Assembly (NCBI RefSeq): GCF_033898505.1
Contig: NZ_JAXAFK010000009.1
Location: 1-64,000, forward strand
DNA from: Pectobacterium carotovorum
GTDB lineage: Bacteria > Pseudomonadota > Gammaproteobacteria > Enterobacterales > Enterobacteriaceae
Direction: 5' to 3'
DNA length: 64,000 nucleotides
Shown: in pieces, positions 50,630 through 60,477 of the stretch
How positions within the stretch are numbered: position 1 is the first letter of the stretch
Layout: every line of letters starts with the position of its first letter
The notes under the pieces: generated by a model
What the model was told of the DNA's origin: nothing
The model's database searches: none
The model's input: the letters and a program-made list of their open reading frames with translations, nothing else
Made by a program: the position numbers and the translations under genes

Positions 50630-50711
50630 ATATATCCGTCCTATTTCAAGCTGCATGTGTGCGGTGCAAAACGATCGCGTTTTGCCCTGCAAGCCGAATT
50701 ATTTAAGTTAT
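50630..50711. repeat. Short form of the mosaic element (E)
   Basis: An 82-bp element with the same ends as A-C (ATATCCGTCCTATTTCAAGC ... GCAAGCCGAATTATTTAAG) but only one internal hairpin, GCAAAACGATCGCGTTTTGC, a perfect palindrome of the AAAACG/CGTTTT module type. It lies just before sbp. Confidence 0.75.
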
Positions 50712-50771
50712 TAATCAGTCACATCCGTCATGATTTTATCTGATACTTTCGAGCATTAGGGAGTGATAAGA

Positions 50772-51782
50772 ATGTCAATACGTCGTCTGGGGTTATCTGT
50801 TGCTACGGCAGCACTGTTGTTTTCCGGTGTGGCCTCGGCGGCTACCGAATTATTAAACGTGTCTTACGATCCGACGCGTGAACTGTATCAGCAATACAAT
50901 GCGGCGTTTATTAAGCATTGGAAAGCGACCACCGGTGAAGATATCACCATCAAAAACTCGCACGGTGGCTCTGGAAAGCAGGCGCGTTCGGTGATTGACG
51001 GCTTGCAGGCTGATGTGGTGACGCTAGCGCTGGCCGGTGATATTGATGCATTAAACCTGAATCAACAGCTGATCGATCCTAAGTGGCAGGCGCGTTTGCC
51101 TGACAACAGCACGCCTTATACCTCCACCATCGTTTTTCTGGTGCGTAAAGGTAATCCAAAGCAAATTAAAGACTGGAACGACCTGGTGAAGCCGGGCGTT
51201 GAAGTGATCACGCCAAACCCGAAAACCTCTGGTGGCGCGCGTTGGAACTTCCTGGCCGCGTGGGCGTATGCCAAAGCGCAACCGGGCGGCAATGATGAAA
51301 CTGCGCTGAAATTTGTGACTGAGCTATATCGTCATGCACCAGTACTGGACACCGGTGCGCGTGGGGCAACCATTAGCTTTGTACAACGTCAGTTAGGCGA
51401 TGTGCTGCTGGCATGGGAAAACGAAGCGTACCTGTCTCTGCAAGAGCAGGGTGGCGATCAGCTTGAGATCGTCACACCATCTCTGTCGATTCTGGCGGAA
51501 CCGCCGGTTGCCGTTGTCGACAAAGTCGTTGAGCGCAAGGGAACGCAGAAACAGGCTGAAGCTTATCTGCAATATCTCTACAGCGATGAAGCGCAGCGCA
51601 TCATCGGTAAAAATTTCTACCGTCCACGCAACGCCAAGATTGCCGAAGAGTTTAAAGATCAGTTTGCCCCAGTGAATCTGGTGACGATCGATAAGGATTT
51701 CGGCGGCTGGAAAGCGGCACAGGACAAATTCTTTAACGATGGCGGCGTGTTCGACGCAATCTTTAAAGAGATCAATAAGTAA
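50772..51782 (+). CDS. sbp: Sulfate-binding periplasmic protein
   Basis: A 336-residue periplasmic binding protein with a signal peptide of about 25 residues ending in [53 protein letters not shown] and [23 protein letters not shown] follow E. coli Sbp rather than thiosulfate-preferring CysP (which has LLNSSYDVSRELF). ATG 50772 is preceded by GGAG at 8 nt. In E. coli sbp stands alone; here it heads sbp-cysTWA. A terminator and a small repeat separate it from cysT. Confidence 0.93.
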   Translation: MSIRRLGLSVATAALLFSGVASAATELLNVSYDPTRELYQQYNAAFIKHWKATTGEDITIKNSHGGSGKQARSVIDGLQADVVTLALAGDIDALNLNQQLIDPKWQARLPDNSTPYTSTIVFLVRKGNPKQIKDWNDLVKPGVEVITPNPKTSGGARWNFLAAWAYAKAQPGGNDETALKFVTELYRHAPVLDTGARGATISFVQRQLGDVLLAWENEAYLSLQEQGGDQLEIVTPSLSILAEPPVAVVDKVVERKGTQKQAEAYLQYLYSDEAQRIIGKNFYRPRNAKIAEEFKDQFAPVNLVTIDKDFGGWKAAQDKFFNDGGVFDAIFKEINK

Positions 51783-51803
51783 GTTTTAACGTCTGACGGA
51801 TTA

Positions 51804-51830
51804 AGGCCGCTATCACCTAGCGGCTTTTTT
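51804..51830 (+). terminator. Attenuator-like terminator after sbp
   Basis: The stem GCCGCT/AGCGGC with a 6-8 nt loop followed by TTTTTT lies between sbp and cysT. Partial read-through would make more binding protein than membrane components, as is usual for such operons. Confidence 0.8.
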
Positions 51831-51854
51831 CAGGTTCAAAGGCTGGCGACAGCG

Positions 51855-51907
51855 TAATACTGGTCACTTAAGCTCATGTATCTCGATGCTTAAACGATCG
51901 GCATTAG
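51855..51907. repeat. Inverted-repeat element G (short)
   Basis: A 53-bp element with ends TAATACTGGTCACTTAAG and CTTAAACGATCGGCATTA, similar to those of element F at 45622-45748. It lies in the sbp-cysT gap, after the terminator. Confidence 0.6.
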
Positions 51908-51996
51908 TGGATAGCAGCCTTAAACCTTCCGTCAGGTAGCGCGTGTCGGCAAGCAGTTGTTGGCTGGGTAGTGAGTATGAAAATTAAAGGCACGGT

Positions 51997-52809
51997 ATGT
52001 CACAGCGTTCTTCCTCAGTGATTCCCGGTTTCGGGCTAACGTTAGGGTTTAGCCTGAGCTATTTAGGATTAATTGTCCTCATTCCGTTGGCGGGGATGTT
52101 TTTATATGCCAGCCAACTAACGTTCGGCCAGTTTTGGGATCTGATAACCAGCCGTCAGGTGCTTTTCTCCCTGCGGCTTTCGTTTGGTACGGCGCTGGCG
52201 GCGGCGTTTATTAACGGTATTCTCGGGACGTTGCTGGCCTGGGTGCTCGTGCGCTATACCTTTCCCGGCCGTAAAGTGATCGATGCCATGATCGATATGC
52301 CCTTCGCGCTGCCAACCGCAGTCGCGGGGATAGCCCTGACGGCGTTGTATGCGCCGAATGGCCTGATTGGCTCGCTGTTTCCGTTCAAAATTGCCTACAC
52401 CGGCATTGGCATCACGCTGGCGCTTATTTTCGTCACGCTGCCTTTTGTGGTCAGAACGCTGCAACCGGTACTGGCCGATATTCCCAAAGAAGTCGAAGAG
52501 GCCGCCGCCTGCCTGGGCGCACGTCCGCTTCAGGTTTTCCGCCATGTCTTGCTTCCTGCGCTGTTACCGGCGTGGCTGACGGGCTTTGCGCTAGCCTTTG
52601 CCCGCGGCGTTGGCGAATACGGCTCCGTGGTATTCATCGCGGGGAACATTCCGTTTAAAACCGAAATCCTGCCGCTGCTGATCGTCTCCAAGCTCGATCA
52701 GTATGACTACAAAGGAGCAACCGGGATCGGCGTGTTCATGCTGCTGGTTTCTTTCATTATGCTGCTGCTGATTAACGTGTTGCAGCGCCGCATTCAACCG
52801 AAACTGTAA
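51997..52809 (+). CDS. cysT: Sulfate ABC transporter permease CysT (CysU)
   Basis: A 270-residue inner-membrane permease with six membrane segments. The EAA loop that contacts CysA is EEAAACLGARPLQVFRHVLLP; FARGVGEYGSVVFIAGNIPF is the family signature. It forms a heterodimer with CysW. RBS AAAGG precedes its ATG. The 214 bp from the sbp stop hold a terminator and a small repeat, so it may have its own promoter or depend on read-through. Confidence 0.95.
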   Translation: MSQRSSSVIPGFGLTLGFSLSYLGLIVLIPLAGMFLYASQLTFGQFWDLITSRQVLFSLRLSFGTALAAAFINGILGTLLAWVLVRYTFPGRKVIDAMIDMPFALPTAVAGIALTALYAPNGLIGSLFPFKIAYTGIGITLALIFVTLPFVVRTLQPVLADIPKEVEEAAACLGARPLQVFRHVLLPALLPAWLTGFALAFARGVGEYGSVVFIAGNIPFKTEILPLLIVSKLDQYDYKGATGIGVFMLLVSFIMLLLINVLQRRIQPKL

Positions 52810-52821
52810 GGGCTGGTCGTC

Positions 52822-53703
52822 ATGGAACAGGTTATTTCCACTCAGGCCAACGCGGCTAAAAGAAAAAAACAGCCCGCCGCCTATTACATTCTGGTTTCAC
52901 TCGCGTGGGTCGTCTTTTTCCTGATTCTGGTGCTGCCGCTGATGATGGTAGTCACTCAGGGGCTGGATAAAGGCGTCGGCGCATTTTGGGATGCGATTAC
53001 CGAACCGGATGCGATTTCCGCACTTAAGCTGACGCTGCTTGCGACCGTCATTTCCGTGCCGTTAAACGTGGTGTTCGGGCTAGCGACGGCGTGGTGCGTG
53101 ACGAAATTCGAGTTTCGCGGCAAGAGCTTTCTGCTAGCGCTGATCGATTTGCCGTTTTCCGTTTCCCCCGTGGTCGCGGGGCTGGTGTATGTGCTGCTGT
53201 TTGGGGCGCAAAGCAAGATTTATCCCTTCCTGCTTGAACACGATCTGCAAATTGTTTACGCCGTGCCGGGCATCGTGCTGGCGACAATTTTCGTCACGCT
53301 GCCTTATGTTGCCCGTGAGTTGATTCCGCTGATGGAAGAACAGGGTTCGCAGGAAGAAGAAGCCGCACGTCTGCTAGGGGCGAACGGCTGGCAAATGTTC
53401 TGGCATATCACGCTGCCGAATGTGAAGTGGGCGCTGATCTACGGCGTGGTGCTGTGTACCGCACGCGCGATGGGGGAGTTTGGCGCCGTTTCCGTCATTT
53501 CCGGCCATATTCGCGGCCTGACGAACACGCTGCCGCTGCATATCGAAATTCTTTATAACGAGTACAACATCGTTGCGGCCTTCAGCGTGGCGATTCTGCT
53601 GCTGATCATGTCGCTGGTGGTGCTGTTACTGCGCCAGTGGAGTGAAGGTCGTTTGACGAAGCAAATACAGAAACAACAGGAGTTGGCCAAAAATGAGCAT
53701 TGA
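52822..53703 (+). CDS. cysW: Sulfate ABC transporter permease CysW
   Basis: A 293-residue inner-membrane permease with six membrane segments, partner of CysT. The EAA loop is [22 protein letters not shown] and the family signature is [19 protein letters not shown]. It starts 12 bp after cysT and overlaps the start of cysA by 11 nt. Confidence 0.95.
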   Translation: MEQVISTQANAAKRKKQPAAYYILVSLAWVVFFLILVLPLMMVVTQGLDKGVGAFWDAITEPDAISALKLTLLATVISVPLNVVFGLATAWCVTKFEFRGKSFLLALIDLPFSVSPVVAGLVYVLLFGAQSKIYPFLLEHDLQIVYAVPGIVLATIFVTLPYVARELIPLMEEQGSQEEEAARLLGANGWQMFWHITLPNVKWALIYGVVLCTARAMGEFGAVSVISGHIRGLTNTLPLHIEILYNEYNIVAAFSVAILLLIMSLVVLLLRQWSEGRLTKQIQKQQELAKNEH

Positions 53704-54685
53704 GATTCGCAATATTAATAAACAATTTGGCCAGTTTCGGGCGCTGAACGAGATTAATTTGTCGATCCACAGCGGTGAGCTAGTGGCCTTGCTGGGGCCA
53801 TCGGGCTGCGGTAAGACAACGCTGCTGCGCATTATCGCCGGGCTGGAACAGCCGGATAGCGGCAGTATTATTTTCCACGGTCAGGATGTGTCCGTCCACG
53901 ACGTGCGCAAGCGCAACGTGGGGTTTGTATTCCAGCACTACGCGCTGTTCCGCCATATGACGGTGTTCGATAACGTCGCGTTTGGGCTGCGAATGAAGCC
54001 GAAAAATATCCGGCCGTCGAAGAGTGATATCGAAAAGAAAGTGCATGAGCTACTGAATCTGGTGCAACTGGACTGGTTGGGGGATCGCTATCCTGAGCAG
54101 CTTTCCGGCGGTCAGCGGCAGCGTATTGCGCTGGCGCGTGCGCTGATTGTTGAACCTAGCATTCTGCTGCTGGATGAACCTTTTGGCGCACTGGATGCCA
54201 AGGTGCGTAAGGAACTGCGCCGCTGGCTGTCTCAGCTGCATGAAGATATCGATCTGACATCGGTATTTGTTACGCACGATCAGGAAGAAGCGATGGAAGT
54301 GGCCGACCGCATCGTGCTGATGAACAAAGGGGTGATTGAACAAATTGGCACGCCAGCGGAAGTGTATAACAACCCGGCCAGCGAATTTGTTTACCATTTC
54401 CTTGGCGACAGCAACCGGTTGAAAGTGGCGCAGACGGAAGAGACGATTCTGTTCCGTCCTCATGAAGTGTCGTTATCCGTTCAGGCGCAGGAAGGTTATC
54501 AGGCGGTGACGGTACGCGATATTCGCCCACTCGGTGCGTTAACGCGCCTGTCGTTGAAGCTGGGTGAACAGTCGGAACTGATTGAAGCGGAAGTCGCAAA
54601 AGACGATGCAAGCCTGCAAGGACTACAGAAAGGCGATGTGATTCAGTTCAAACCCAAGCGCTATAGTCACGATTGGGAAATCTGA
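53693..54685 (+). CDS. cysA: Sulfate/thiosulfate ABC transporter ATPase CysA
   Basis: A 330-residue ATPase energising CysTW. Walker [12 protein letters not shown]-loop [11 protein letters not shown], signature LSGGQRQR, Walker [13 protein letters not shown] and H-loop VTHDQEEA are all canonical. The C-terminal regulatory (TOBE-like) domain from about residue 240 is shorter than in E. coli CysA (365 residues in total). A strong terminator follows. Confidence 0.95.
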   Translation: MSIEIRNINKQFGQFRALNEINLSIHSGELVALLGPSGCGKTTLLRIIAGLEQPDSGSIIFHGQDVSVHDVRKRNVGFVFQHYALFRHMTVFDNVAFGLRMKPKNIRPSKSDIEKKVHELLNLVQLDWLGDRYPEQLSGGQRQRIALARALIVEPSILLLDEPFGALDAKVRKELRRWLSQLHEDIDLTSVFVTHDQEEAMEVADRIVLMNKGVIEQIGTPAEVYNNPASEFVYHFLGDSNRLKVAQTEETILFRPHEVSLSVQAQEGYQAVTVRDIRPLGALTRLSLKLGEQSELIEAEVAKDDASLQGLQKGDVIQFKPKRYSHDWEI

Positions 54686-54704
54686 TCGGTCGATGATTGA
54701 AACA

Positions 54705-54731
54705 AAAAACCCGCGAAATTCGCGGGTTTTT
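54705..54731. terminator. Bidirectional terminator after cysA
   Basis: The stem ACCCGCGAA/TTCGCGGGT, preceded by AAAAA and followed by TTTTT, lies between cysA and the converging doxX-like gene. Confidence 0.92.
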
Positions 54732-54765
54732 GCTTTTATCGGAAAGGCTCGCCGTATGGCAAGGA

Positions 54766-55200
54766 TTAGCGATAAGCGGGATTAGAGGCAACAGAGTAGC
54801 GGCCGCTGCCCACCAGCATGATGATAATGCCAGCGAAGAAATAGAGTGCTTCTACTTCCAGTGCCCAGGCGCCAACGTTAGTTAGGGTGAAGAATTTACC
54901 CGTGCCAACCATCAGCGTAGCCACAACCAGCGTCAGCGCGGCAATCAGGCCGGAAATGCGGGTAAATACGCCCAGAATAATCAGAATCGGAGCAACGACT
55001 TCGCCCACGTAGACACCGTAAGCGATAAAACCTGGCAGGCCTGCGCCTTGCAGCATCTGTACGATCCAGCCTACACCGTGCTCAATTTTTGCTACGCCGT
55101 GAAACAGCAGCAGAATACCCACGGTTAAACGCAGTAAAAGTTTACCTGCATCAGGATGATCGGTTAAACGCGTGAACCACTGATTCAACTGAGAAATCAT
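54766..55200 (-). CDS. DoxX family membrane protein
   Basis: A 144-residue inner-membrane protein with four membrane segments. The DoxX motifs LRLTVGILLLFHGVAKIEHG near the start and GVYVGEVVAPILIILGVFTR in the middle are clear. E. coli YqjF and related proteins share this form; the function is not settled (redox or sulfur-linked in some organisms). ATG 55200 has GAGG 9 bases upstream, so it is preferred over the one at 55215. The 263 bp upstream of it hold no gene. Confidence 0.9.
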   Translation of the reverse strand: MISQLNQWFTRLTDHPDAGKLLLRLTVGILLLFHGVAKIEHGVGWIVQMLQGAGLPGFIAYGVYVGEVVAPILIILGVFTRISGLIAALTLVVATLMVGTGKFFTLTNVGAWALEVEALYFFAGIIIMLVGSGRYSVASNPAYR

Positions 55201-55463
55201 AATAGACAACCTCATAAGTGAGCAAAAAGAGCTTATTGATAATGCGGCAGTGTCGTCGATTTAGGGGCTGAATAGAAAACCAATAAATTTGATATTTTCT
55301 GTCAAAAAATTACGTGAACATGATAAATGCAGAATAAGCATAGCACCGCGATTGCGGCGGGCTAACGGTAGATGAGCGTTTTAACCCCCATCATGTCGTT
55401 GATGTGTGAGAGGAGGAAATGGCAGCGCAGAACATCACGCTGCCGTATCGGCTACCTTGTGCT

Positions 55464-57737
55464 TCAATAGTCAATCGAGTAAGTCAGAGCGAACGTGCGG
55501 CCTTGCGCTGGCAGGCTGGAGAGCTTGCCATAGGTGGCTTCGGCCTGTTGGCTGTAGACGGTTTTATAGTCACGATTGGCCAGATTGTAGATGCCAAAGC
55601 CGACTTGGCCGCCCAGCAACGGAGCGTGAGCGATGAGGTCGAACACGGTATAGCCCTGAATTTTTGCTGCTGGTGTGGAGCGGATGCTCGAGCTGACGGC
55701 AGCGGATTTGGCGTCATTATAAGCGCGGTCAGTTCCGCCGACGGTCAGGGATTGCAGACGTACTCCGTATCCATTGGCGAATGTCCAGTCGCTGTATAAC
55801 GTGGCTTTCAGCGGTGAGACACGGAACGCATTCAGTTCGCGCCATTCGCCAGCGGCGTCTTTATATTCGCCCCGGGTATAGGCAAGCGTGCCGCCAACGT
55901 TCCAGCTTTCGGACAGCGGGTATTGCAGGTTGCCTTCCATGCCCCAAATACGTTCGTCGGTGTCGGCTACTGACACGCTATAGTCACGGTTGAACTGCAC
56001 CACCTTATCGGACGTGTTGTAGAACGCGGTAACGCCAGCATTCAGGCCACGGTTATCCCTCATGCGCCAACCAAGTTCATAGTTGTTGACCTTGATGGAA
56101 TCGATACTGTCGCCGTTAATGGTGAAGGTCGCCGGTACGTCGCGCAACATGCGCTGTGTGTCGGGCAGGCTGAAGCCTTGGGAAAAGTTGGTGAATAACT
56201 GATGGGTATCGGTCAACTGGAACACCAGCCCCAGGTTATACAACGTTTCCCCATGCTTCACTTGACCACCTTCGAGCTGCCTGGCCTGATAGCCGGCTAC
56301 CCTATCCGCAGTGATGGCCTCGCTGTAGGGCGTTGAGGTGGAAACCTTGTTGCGGATGGTCTCGTGGCGCAGACCTGCCTGTAGGTTAAGACGTTGAGTC
56401 AGCGCATAGTCCGATTGCAGGAATAGACCAGTTTTGTCCACCTTAACATCTGGGCCCATGGCGTAACGGTTTTCGGCTTGATAGCGCAAGCCGTTACTGG
56501 CGATGAAGGTGTTGAGGCCGTAGGATTGCCCACTCTGGCTGTCTTTTTCCTGTTCGTAGTCAAGACCATAGGTTAACTGTAGATCTCGTCCTGCCAGGCT
56601 CATGTTTTTTTGCAATGCGGTACGCACTCCCCAGACATCAATATCCGTATTGGATTGCATTGCCACATAGGTGCTGCCGCCAGGCAGCGCTGAGTGCGTT
56701 ACTGCGGAGACAGAAGGGAACCAGCGTGATTGCTCTTTGCGGTAATAGGCTTCGGCCGTCAACTGCTGGCCGCCCAGTATGTCCCGATTCTGGTATTGGG
56801 TATTGAAGCCGTAATGCCGGGTACGGGGCTGGTCGTCAAGCTGTAACCCTTTGATGCCCTTGAGGCTGGGCTGAAAAGTCGCCGGAGTAAACAGCGCGGC
56901 CAGTCCGGGGCCATAATCAGGGCCGTAGTCGCTGTCTTGCTCATCATTGTAATACCTGAACGCGCCACTCAACTGCTGGTTATCATCCAGATTCCATGTC
57001 AGTCGGCTATTGAAATCGAGACTGGTCGTGTCCTGGCGATCGGTTTGGGCGATTTCCGGCCCGATCCGATTCCCGTGGGCATCGCGTATGTCCCCTTGCG
57101 CGGTATAGTTCAGCCCGGCAAAGCCGCTGATGTCATCGTTATGGAAAGAAGCGGTTTGCGTACCGCTGTAGGCCATACCTGATTTAGACGGCCTATCTGC
57201 GCTTTTCAAGCCAAATTGGCTGCTGAAAGCATAAGGTTCATCATCGGCATTACGGGTGATGATATTGATAATACCGCCCGTAGCGCCTGCGCCGTAGAGG
57301 CTTGTGGCGCCAGATACGACTTCGACACGTTCGATCATTGTCGGTGAGATGCTGTTGAGCTGCCGCGAACCGTCACGCGAACCGGTCAGCGGTACGCCGT
57401 CGATCATGACCTGTACCGTGCGCCCGCGCATGGTCATACCGTAGTTACTGGTGGTCCCGGAAGCGGTAGCCAGGCCAGGTACTAACTGACCGAGAATATC
57501 GGCAGTAGACCTGCCTGCTGAGGATTGTCTGGCGATATCTTCGCGTTCGATGCTGTAAACCGTTCCGGCGATGTCGGCAATGTTTTTCACCGAGCGGGCC
57601 GCCGTTACCGTCATGATATCGGTGTCCTGCGTCTGGCTGCGAGTTTGCTGCACGGGGGGCTCGGTCTGTGCATACACCTGAGCGCTGATGGCCAGACTCA
57701 AGAAAGTTACCCGCGCGGGGGGCGCAAGATATCGCAT
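55464..57737 (-). CDS. TonB-dependent siderophore receptor, IutA-like
   Basis: A 757-residue outer-membrane receptor. A signal peptide of about 23 residues ends in VYAQ, then a TonB-box-like DIMTVTAARS, a plug domain (about 45-165; QLVPGLATASGTTSNYGMTMRGR, ERVEVVSGATSLYGAGATGGIINI) and a 22-strand barrel ending in the aromatic-terminated FALTYSIDY. Plug and ELGWR regions resemble IutA (aerobactin) and rhizobactin-type receptors, so a hydroxamate/citrate-type ferric siderophore is a reasonable guess. It is 30 bp downstream of the permease gene on the same strand, forming a three-gene unit. Confidence 0.88.
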   Translation of the reverse strand: MRYLAPPARVTFLSLAISAQVYAQTEPPVQQTRSQTQDTDIMTVTAARSVKNIADIAGTVYSIEREDIARQSSAGRSTADILGQLVPGLATASGTTSNYGMTMRGRTVQVMIDGVPLTGSRDGSRQLNSISPTMIERVEVVSGATSLYGAGATGGIINIITRNADDEPYAFSSQFGLKSADRPSKSGMAYSGTQTASFHNDDISGFAGLNYTAQGDIRDAHGNRIGPEIAQTDRQDTTSLDFNSRLTWNLDDNQQLSGAFRYYNDEQDSDYGPDYGPGLAALFTPATFQPSLKGIKGLQLDDQPRTRHYGFNTQYQNRDILGGQQLTAEAYYRKEQSRWFPSVSAVTHSALPGGSTYVAMQSNTDIDVWGVRTALQKNMSLAGRDLQLTYGLDYEQEKDSQSGQSYGLNTFIASNGLRYQAENRYAMGPDVKVDKTGLFLQSDYALTQRLNLQAGLRHETIRNKVSTSTPYSEAITADRVAGYQARQLEGGQVKHGETLYNLGLVFQLTDTHQLFTNFSQGFSLPDTQRMLRDVPATFTINGDSIDSIKVNNYELGWRMRDNRGLNAGVTAFYNTSDKVVQFNRDYSVSVADTDERIWGMEGNLQYPLSESWNVGGTLAYTRGEYKDAAGEWRELNAFRVSPLKATLYSDWTFANGYGVRLQSLTVGGTDRAYNDAKSAAVSSSIRSTPAAKIQGYTVFDLIAHAPLLGGQVGFGIYNLANRDYKTVYSQQAEATYGKLSSLPAQGRTFALTYSIDY

Positions 57738-57767
57738 AATGTCTCCTGAATAACTGAATGATAAGGG

Positions 57768-58994
57768 TTAAATGGTTTTGGTCAGATGTTGTCTGATGAG
57801 CGGTCGGCACAGCAGAACGCTAAGTAGCGACAGCACGCCGAGCAGCAGATAATAAGCGCCATAGCCGAGCCCTGCGGCGAGAAAGCCGGAAAGCGAACCG
57901 CCAAGGAAAAACACCAGAAGTTCAAAGCACACCAGCACAGTGAAGTCGGTGCCTGCCTGTCGACGGGAGCACAGGCGCATGAACAGCGCATAAAGACTGG
58001 TCATCGCCATGTAGCGGATCGCCAGCATGACGATGACCAGCGTGCCGAGCCAAAATCCTGAAGTCATGTCTGAGCCGCTGTAGATCAGCGCGGCGAGCAA
58101 CAGATAGACGCCACTGCGCAACCAGCCAGCACGAACCAGCAGCATGTCGGACGAGTAACGCTTGAGCGCCCACGCGGTGATGATGGCACTCAGCAACCCG
58201 ACTCCCGCCCCAGCCACTGACATCAAAAGGCCGATTTCCACCAGTGTCCATTGCTGATCGACCAGCAGCGGATTAAGCATTGCCATGGCGGGGGCTTCAA
58301 CCAGTCGGTAAAGCAGAATGAGCAGTAAAGCCCAACGTATTTCATGACGCTTGAACGTATTAGCGAAACTCGGGCGTTCGGATGCCGGAGATACTTGAGG
58401 ACGTTCATTAATCCAGGTGACGGCGATCATGGTCAGCGTCGTCAATACCGCCAGAGACAGCAAGGCGCTGCGCCAGCCGTACAACTGATACAGCAACAGG
58501 ATGCCTGCTCCGCCGATCATGCTGCCCAGCGCCACGCCGATGCTTTGCGCCATGCTGCCAAGGCGATGCTCGGATTCTGCCAGTGATTCCACCGTATAGC
58601 CGTCGATGGCGATATCCTGTGTGGCAGCCCAGGTCGAGATCCATAACCCAATCAGTACGAAGGGAAGCAAGCCATAATCCAATCCTGTGAACGCCAGAAC
58701 CACTACACCGCCTGCCAGTGCGAGTTGCGTCAGCCATAACCAGGTGCGACGACGCCCCAGCACAGGCAGATAGTAACGGTCAATTAACGGTGCCCAGATA
58801 AATTTGCAGGCCCAAGGCAGATAAAGCAGTGAAAGCATGCCTATCCAGCGCAGATCCACCCCCTGGCTACGCAGAATGCTCGGCAGAGCGACGTTGTAGA
58901 AATACAACGGCAGGGCATGCGCTAAATAGAGAATCACGATCGCCGTCAGTCCTAATCGGCCGATCGGTGCGAACTCACTCGCTCGTTTCATCAT
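57768..58994 (-). CDS. RhtX/FptX-like MFS siderophore permease
   Basis: A 408-residue inner-membrane protein with about 12 membrane segments of the AmpG-like MFS branch. The N-terminal LYLAHALPLYFYNVALPSILRSQG, the PWACKFIWAPLIDRY and the WAATQDIAIDGYTVE regions recall the single-component siderophore importers RhtX (rhizobactin) and FptX (pyochelin). Such proteins replace a whole ABC importer. The receptor downstream and AraC gene upstream support this role; no ABC genes are in the locus. Its start overlaps the upstream gene by 4 nt. Confidence 0.85.
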   Translation of the reverse strand: MMKRASEFAPIGRLGLTAIVILYLAHALPLYFYNVALPSILRSQGVDLRWIGMLSLLYLPWACKFIWAPLIDRYYLPVLGRRRTWLWLTQLALAGGVVVLAFTGLDYGLLPFVLIGLWISTWAATQDIAIDGYTVESLAESEHRLGSMAQSIGVALGSMIGGAGILLLYQLYGWRSALLSLAVLTTLTMIAVTWINERPQVSPASERPSFANTFKRHEIRWALLLILLYRLVEAPAMAMLNPLLVDQQWTLVEIGLLMSVAGAGVGLLSAIITAWALKRYSSDMLLVRAGWLRSGVYLLLAALIYSGSDMTSGFWLGTLVIVMLAIRYMAMTSLYALFMRLCSRRQAGTDFTVLVCFELLVFFLGGSLSGFLAAGLGYGAYYLLLGVLSLLSVLLCRPLIRQHLTKTI

Positions 58995-59374
58995 TCACCC
59001 ATGCCCATCATGCGTTCAGCAATCCAGTGATAGCCACTGGACTTCTCAAGAGTGACGAAGTACGGCACGCCCCAGGTTCGGTGCAGTGCGGGGACATCCA
59101 GACGAGCCTGTTCGGATGCGTCACGGGCAATGCGCACCAGACCACGGCAGTAGCGCTGAAACGCGGGTTTGTGCTGGCGATACCAGAATGCCTGAATGGA
59201 TCGGTAATCGGGGGCGAACTCGGTGTGCGCGAGTGTGCTGGCGATGAAGAAAAAGGGTTGTTTCGATTCGAGAAGATGCTCGATGCACGCCAGCCATTCG
59301 CGTATTTCCTCAGCGCTGACGTTTTCCTGAAACACCGCGTCGACCAGCGCGGTTTGCGTGACACGTAAAACCAT
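58991..59374 (-). CDS. Small conserved-looking protein of the siderophore locus, unknown
   Basis: A 127-residue soluble protein, first gene of the receptor operon. No signal peptide or membrane segment is seen. Composition is typical of a real protein, and it is translationally coupled (ATGA) to the permease. Aromatic and His-rich stretches (FFFIASTLAHTEFAPDY, AFWYRQHKPAFQRYCRGL, GYHWIAERMMGMGE) could bind a ligand or metal. The function is not recognised; the coupling and divergence from the AraC gene suggest a part in siderophore uptake or iron release. Confidence 0.8.
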   Translation of the reverse strand: MVLRVTQTALVDAVFQENVSAEEIREWLACIEHLLESKQPFFFIASTLAHTEFAPDYRSIQAFWYRQHKPAFQRYCRGLVRIARDASEQARLDVPALHRTWGVPYFVTLEKSSGYHWIAERMMGMGE

Positions 59375-59435
59375 GTGTTGTTACCCTTGAAATGAAAAAC
59401 GTCACAGACCTTAGACAGTCGATTGCCGTCATGTT

Positions 59436-59454
59436 ACAAATGAGAATACTTCTA
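59436..59454. promoter_or_regulatory. Possible Fur box between the AraC gene and receptor operon
   Basis: ACAAATGAGAATACTTCTA agrees with the Fur consensus at 11 of 19 positions by hand count and contains AATGAGAAT, a common half-site. It lies midway between the two divergent starts, where it could control both. Confidence 0.5.
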
Positions 59455-59523
59455 ATTCAAATCGTTCGCTTAGGCTAAAAAAAGAAAAAGTTAGGCGCGA
59501 CGATATTTATTCAGGTACGTTTC

Positions 59524-60477
59524 ATGCGTGTATTCACCTGCGACCAATTAAGTCAGGCAGCCAGTGAACAGGGAGGAAAACTGCATTTCGGCCAGGAGTT
59601 GCCGAGCGACCAGCCGGTGTTGGCTGGCTGGCAGCGGATTCAGTCCTTGGGTAATGGTCTGGTGCTGTATCTGAGCCAGAGTGAAGACCTGATCGATGCT
59701 TTTAGTCAGAATTTGCTGTCACCGGGTATTACTGCCGCGTTTCTGCTTCAGGGACAAGCGGATGTGAGTCTGGCAGGTCAGCGTCTGCGTTTCGACGCCC
59801 ATTCCGCCCGCCAGCGCGCAATGCTGGTTAATCTGACGGATAGCGATCAGTTTCAGCGTCATTGGCAGGCAGGCCGACGGGAAACCAAGATCTGCCTGAG
59901 TTTCAGTCCAATTTGGTTCGAACGGTTCGCCAACGATAGTGGTCTGTGCAGCAGCAGCTTGCTGCAATTCAGGCGTGCGCACTGGCAAAGCCTGTCCTGG
60001 CAACCCGCTCCGGATGTCCTGCAACGTGCTTGCCGACTGGCTTTCGACGATCGGTCTCCGGTTTCGCTTATCCAGCGTTTGCAATGCGAGAGTTTCGCGC
60101 TGGATCTGGCGACGGACATTTTACGAAGTATTGATGCATCGCCCCAGCAAAAGCGTTTTGGTGCTCATCTTGAATGCTGCCTGGTACGCTTGAAGGACTG
60201 GTTGGATAGCGGCGAAGCCGATCGCCTGAGTATCGGCCAGATGGCTAAGGCATTGGGGACTAATCCGGTTGATTTGCAGAATGGTTTTCGCACCCGTAAC
60301 GGGATCACTATTGCTGCCTACCTGCGTAAGCATCGGCTGGAACGCGCCTATCAGGCGCTCCACCGACATGCCGTGTCTGTCGATGAAGCTGCCGCGCTGG
60401 CGTGCTATGAACATGTCAGTAGTTTCAGCGCCGCGTTTAAGAAGCAGTATGGATTCCCGCCTTCACAGGTCAGATAG
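59524..60477 (+). CDS. AraC-family regulator, PchR-like
   Basis: A 317-residue regulator with an N-terminal ligand-sensing domain (about 1-210) and a C-terminal double helix-turn-helix (about 235-315; IGQMAKALGTNPVDLQNGFR, VDEAAALACYEHVSSFSAAFKKQYGFPPSQVR). Regulators of this type (PchR, AlcR, RhrA) activate siderophore receptor genes in response to the internalised ferric siderophore. It is divergent from the receptor operon with a possible Fur site between. It converges on the tRNA-Lys gene; the 217 bp between are featureless. Confidence 0.9.
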   Translation: MRVFTCDQLSQAASEQGGKLHFGQELPSDQPVLAGWQRIQSLGNGLVLYLSQSEDLIDAFSQNLLSPGITAAFLLQGQADVSLAGQRLRFDAHSARQRAMLVNLTDSDQFQRHWQAGRRETKICLSFSPIWFERFANDSGLCSSSLLQFRRAHWQSLSWQPAPDVLQRACRLAFDDRSPVSLIQRLQCESFALDLATDILRSIDASPQQKRFGAHLECCLVRLKDWLDSGEADRLSIGQMAKALGTNPVDLQNGFRTRNGITIAAYLRKHRLERAYQALHRHAVSVDEAAALACYEHVSSFSAAFKKQYGFPPSQVR

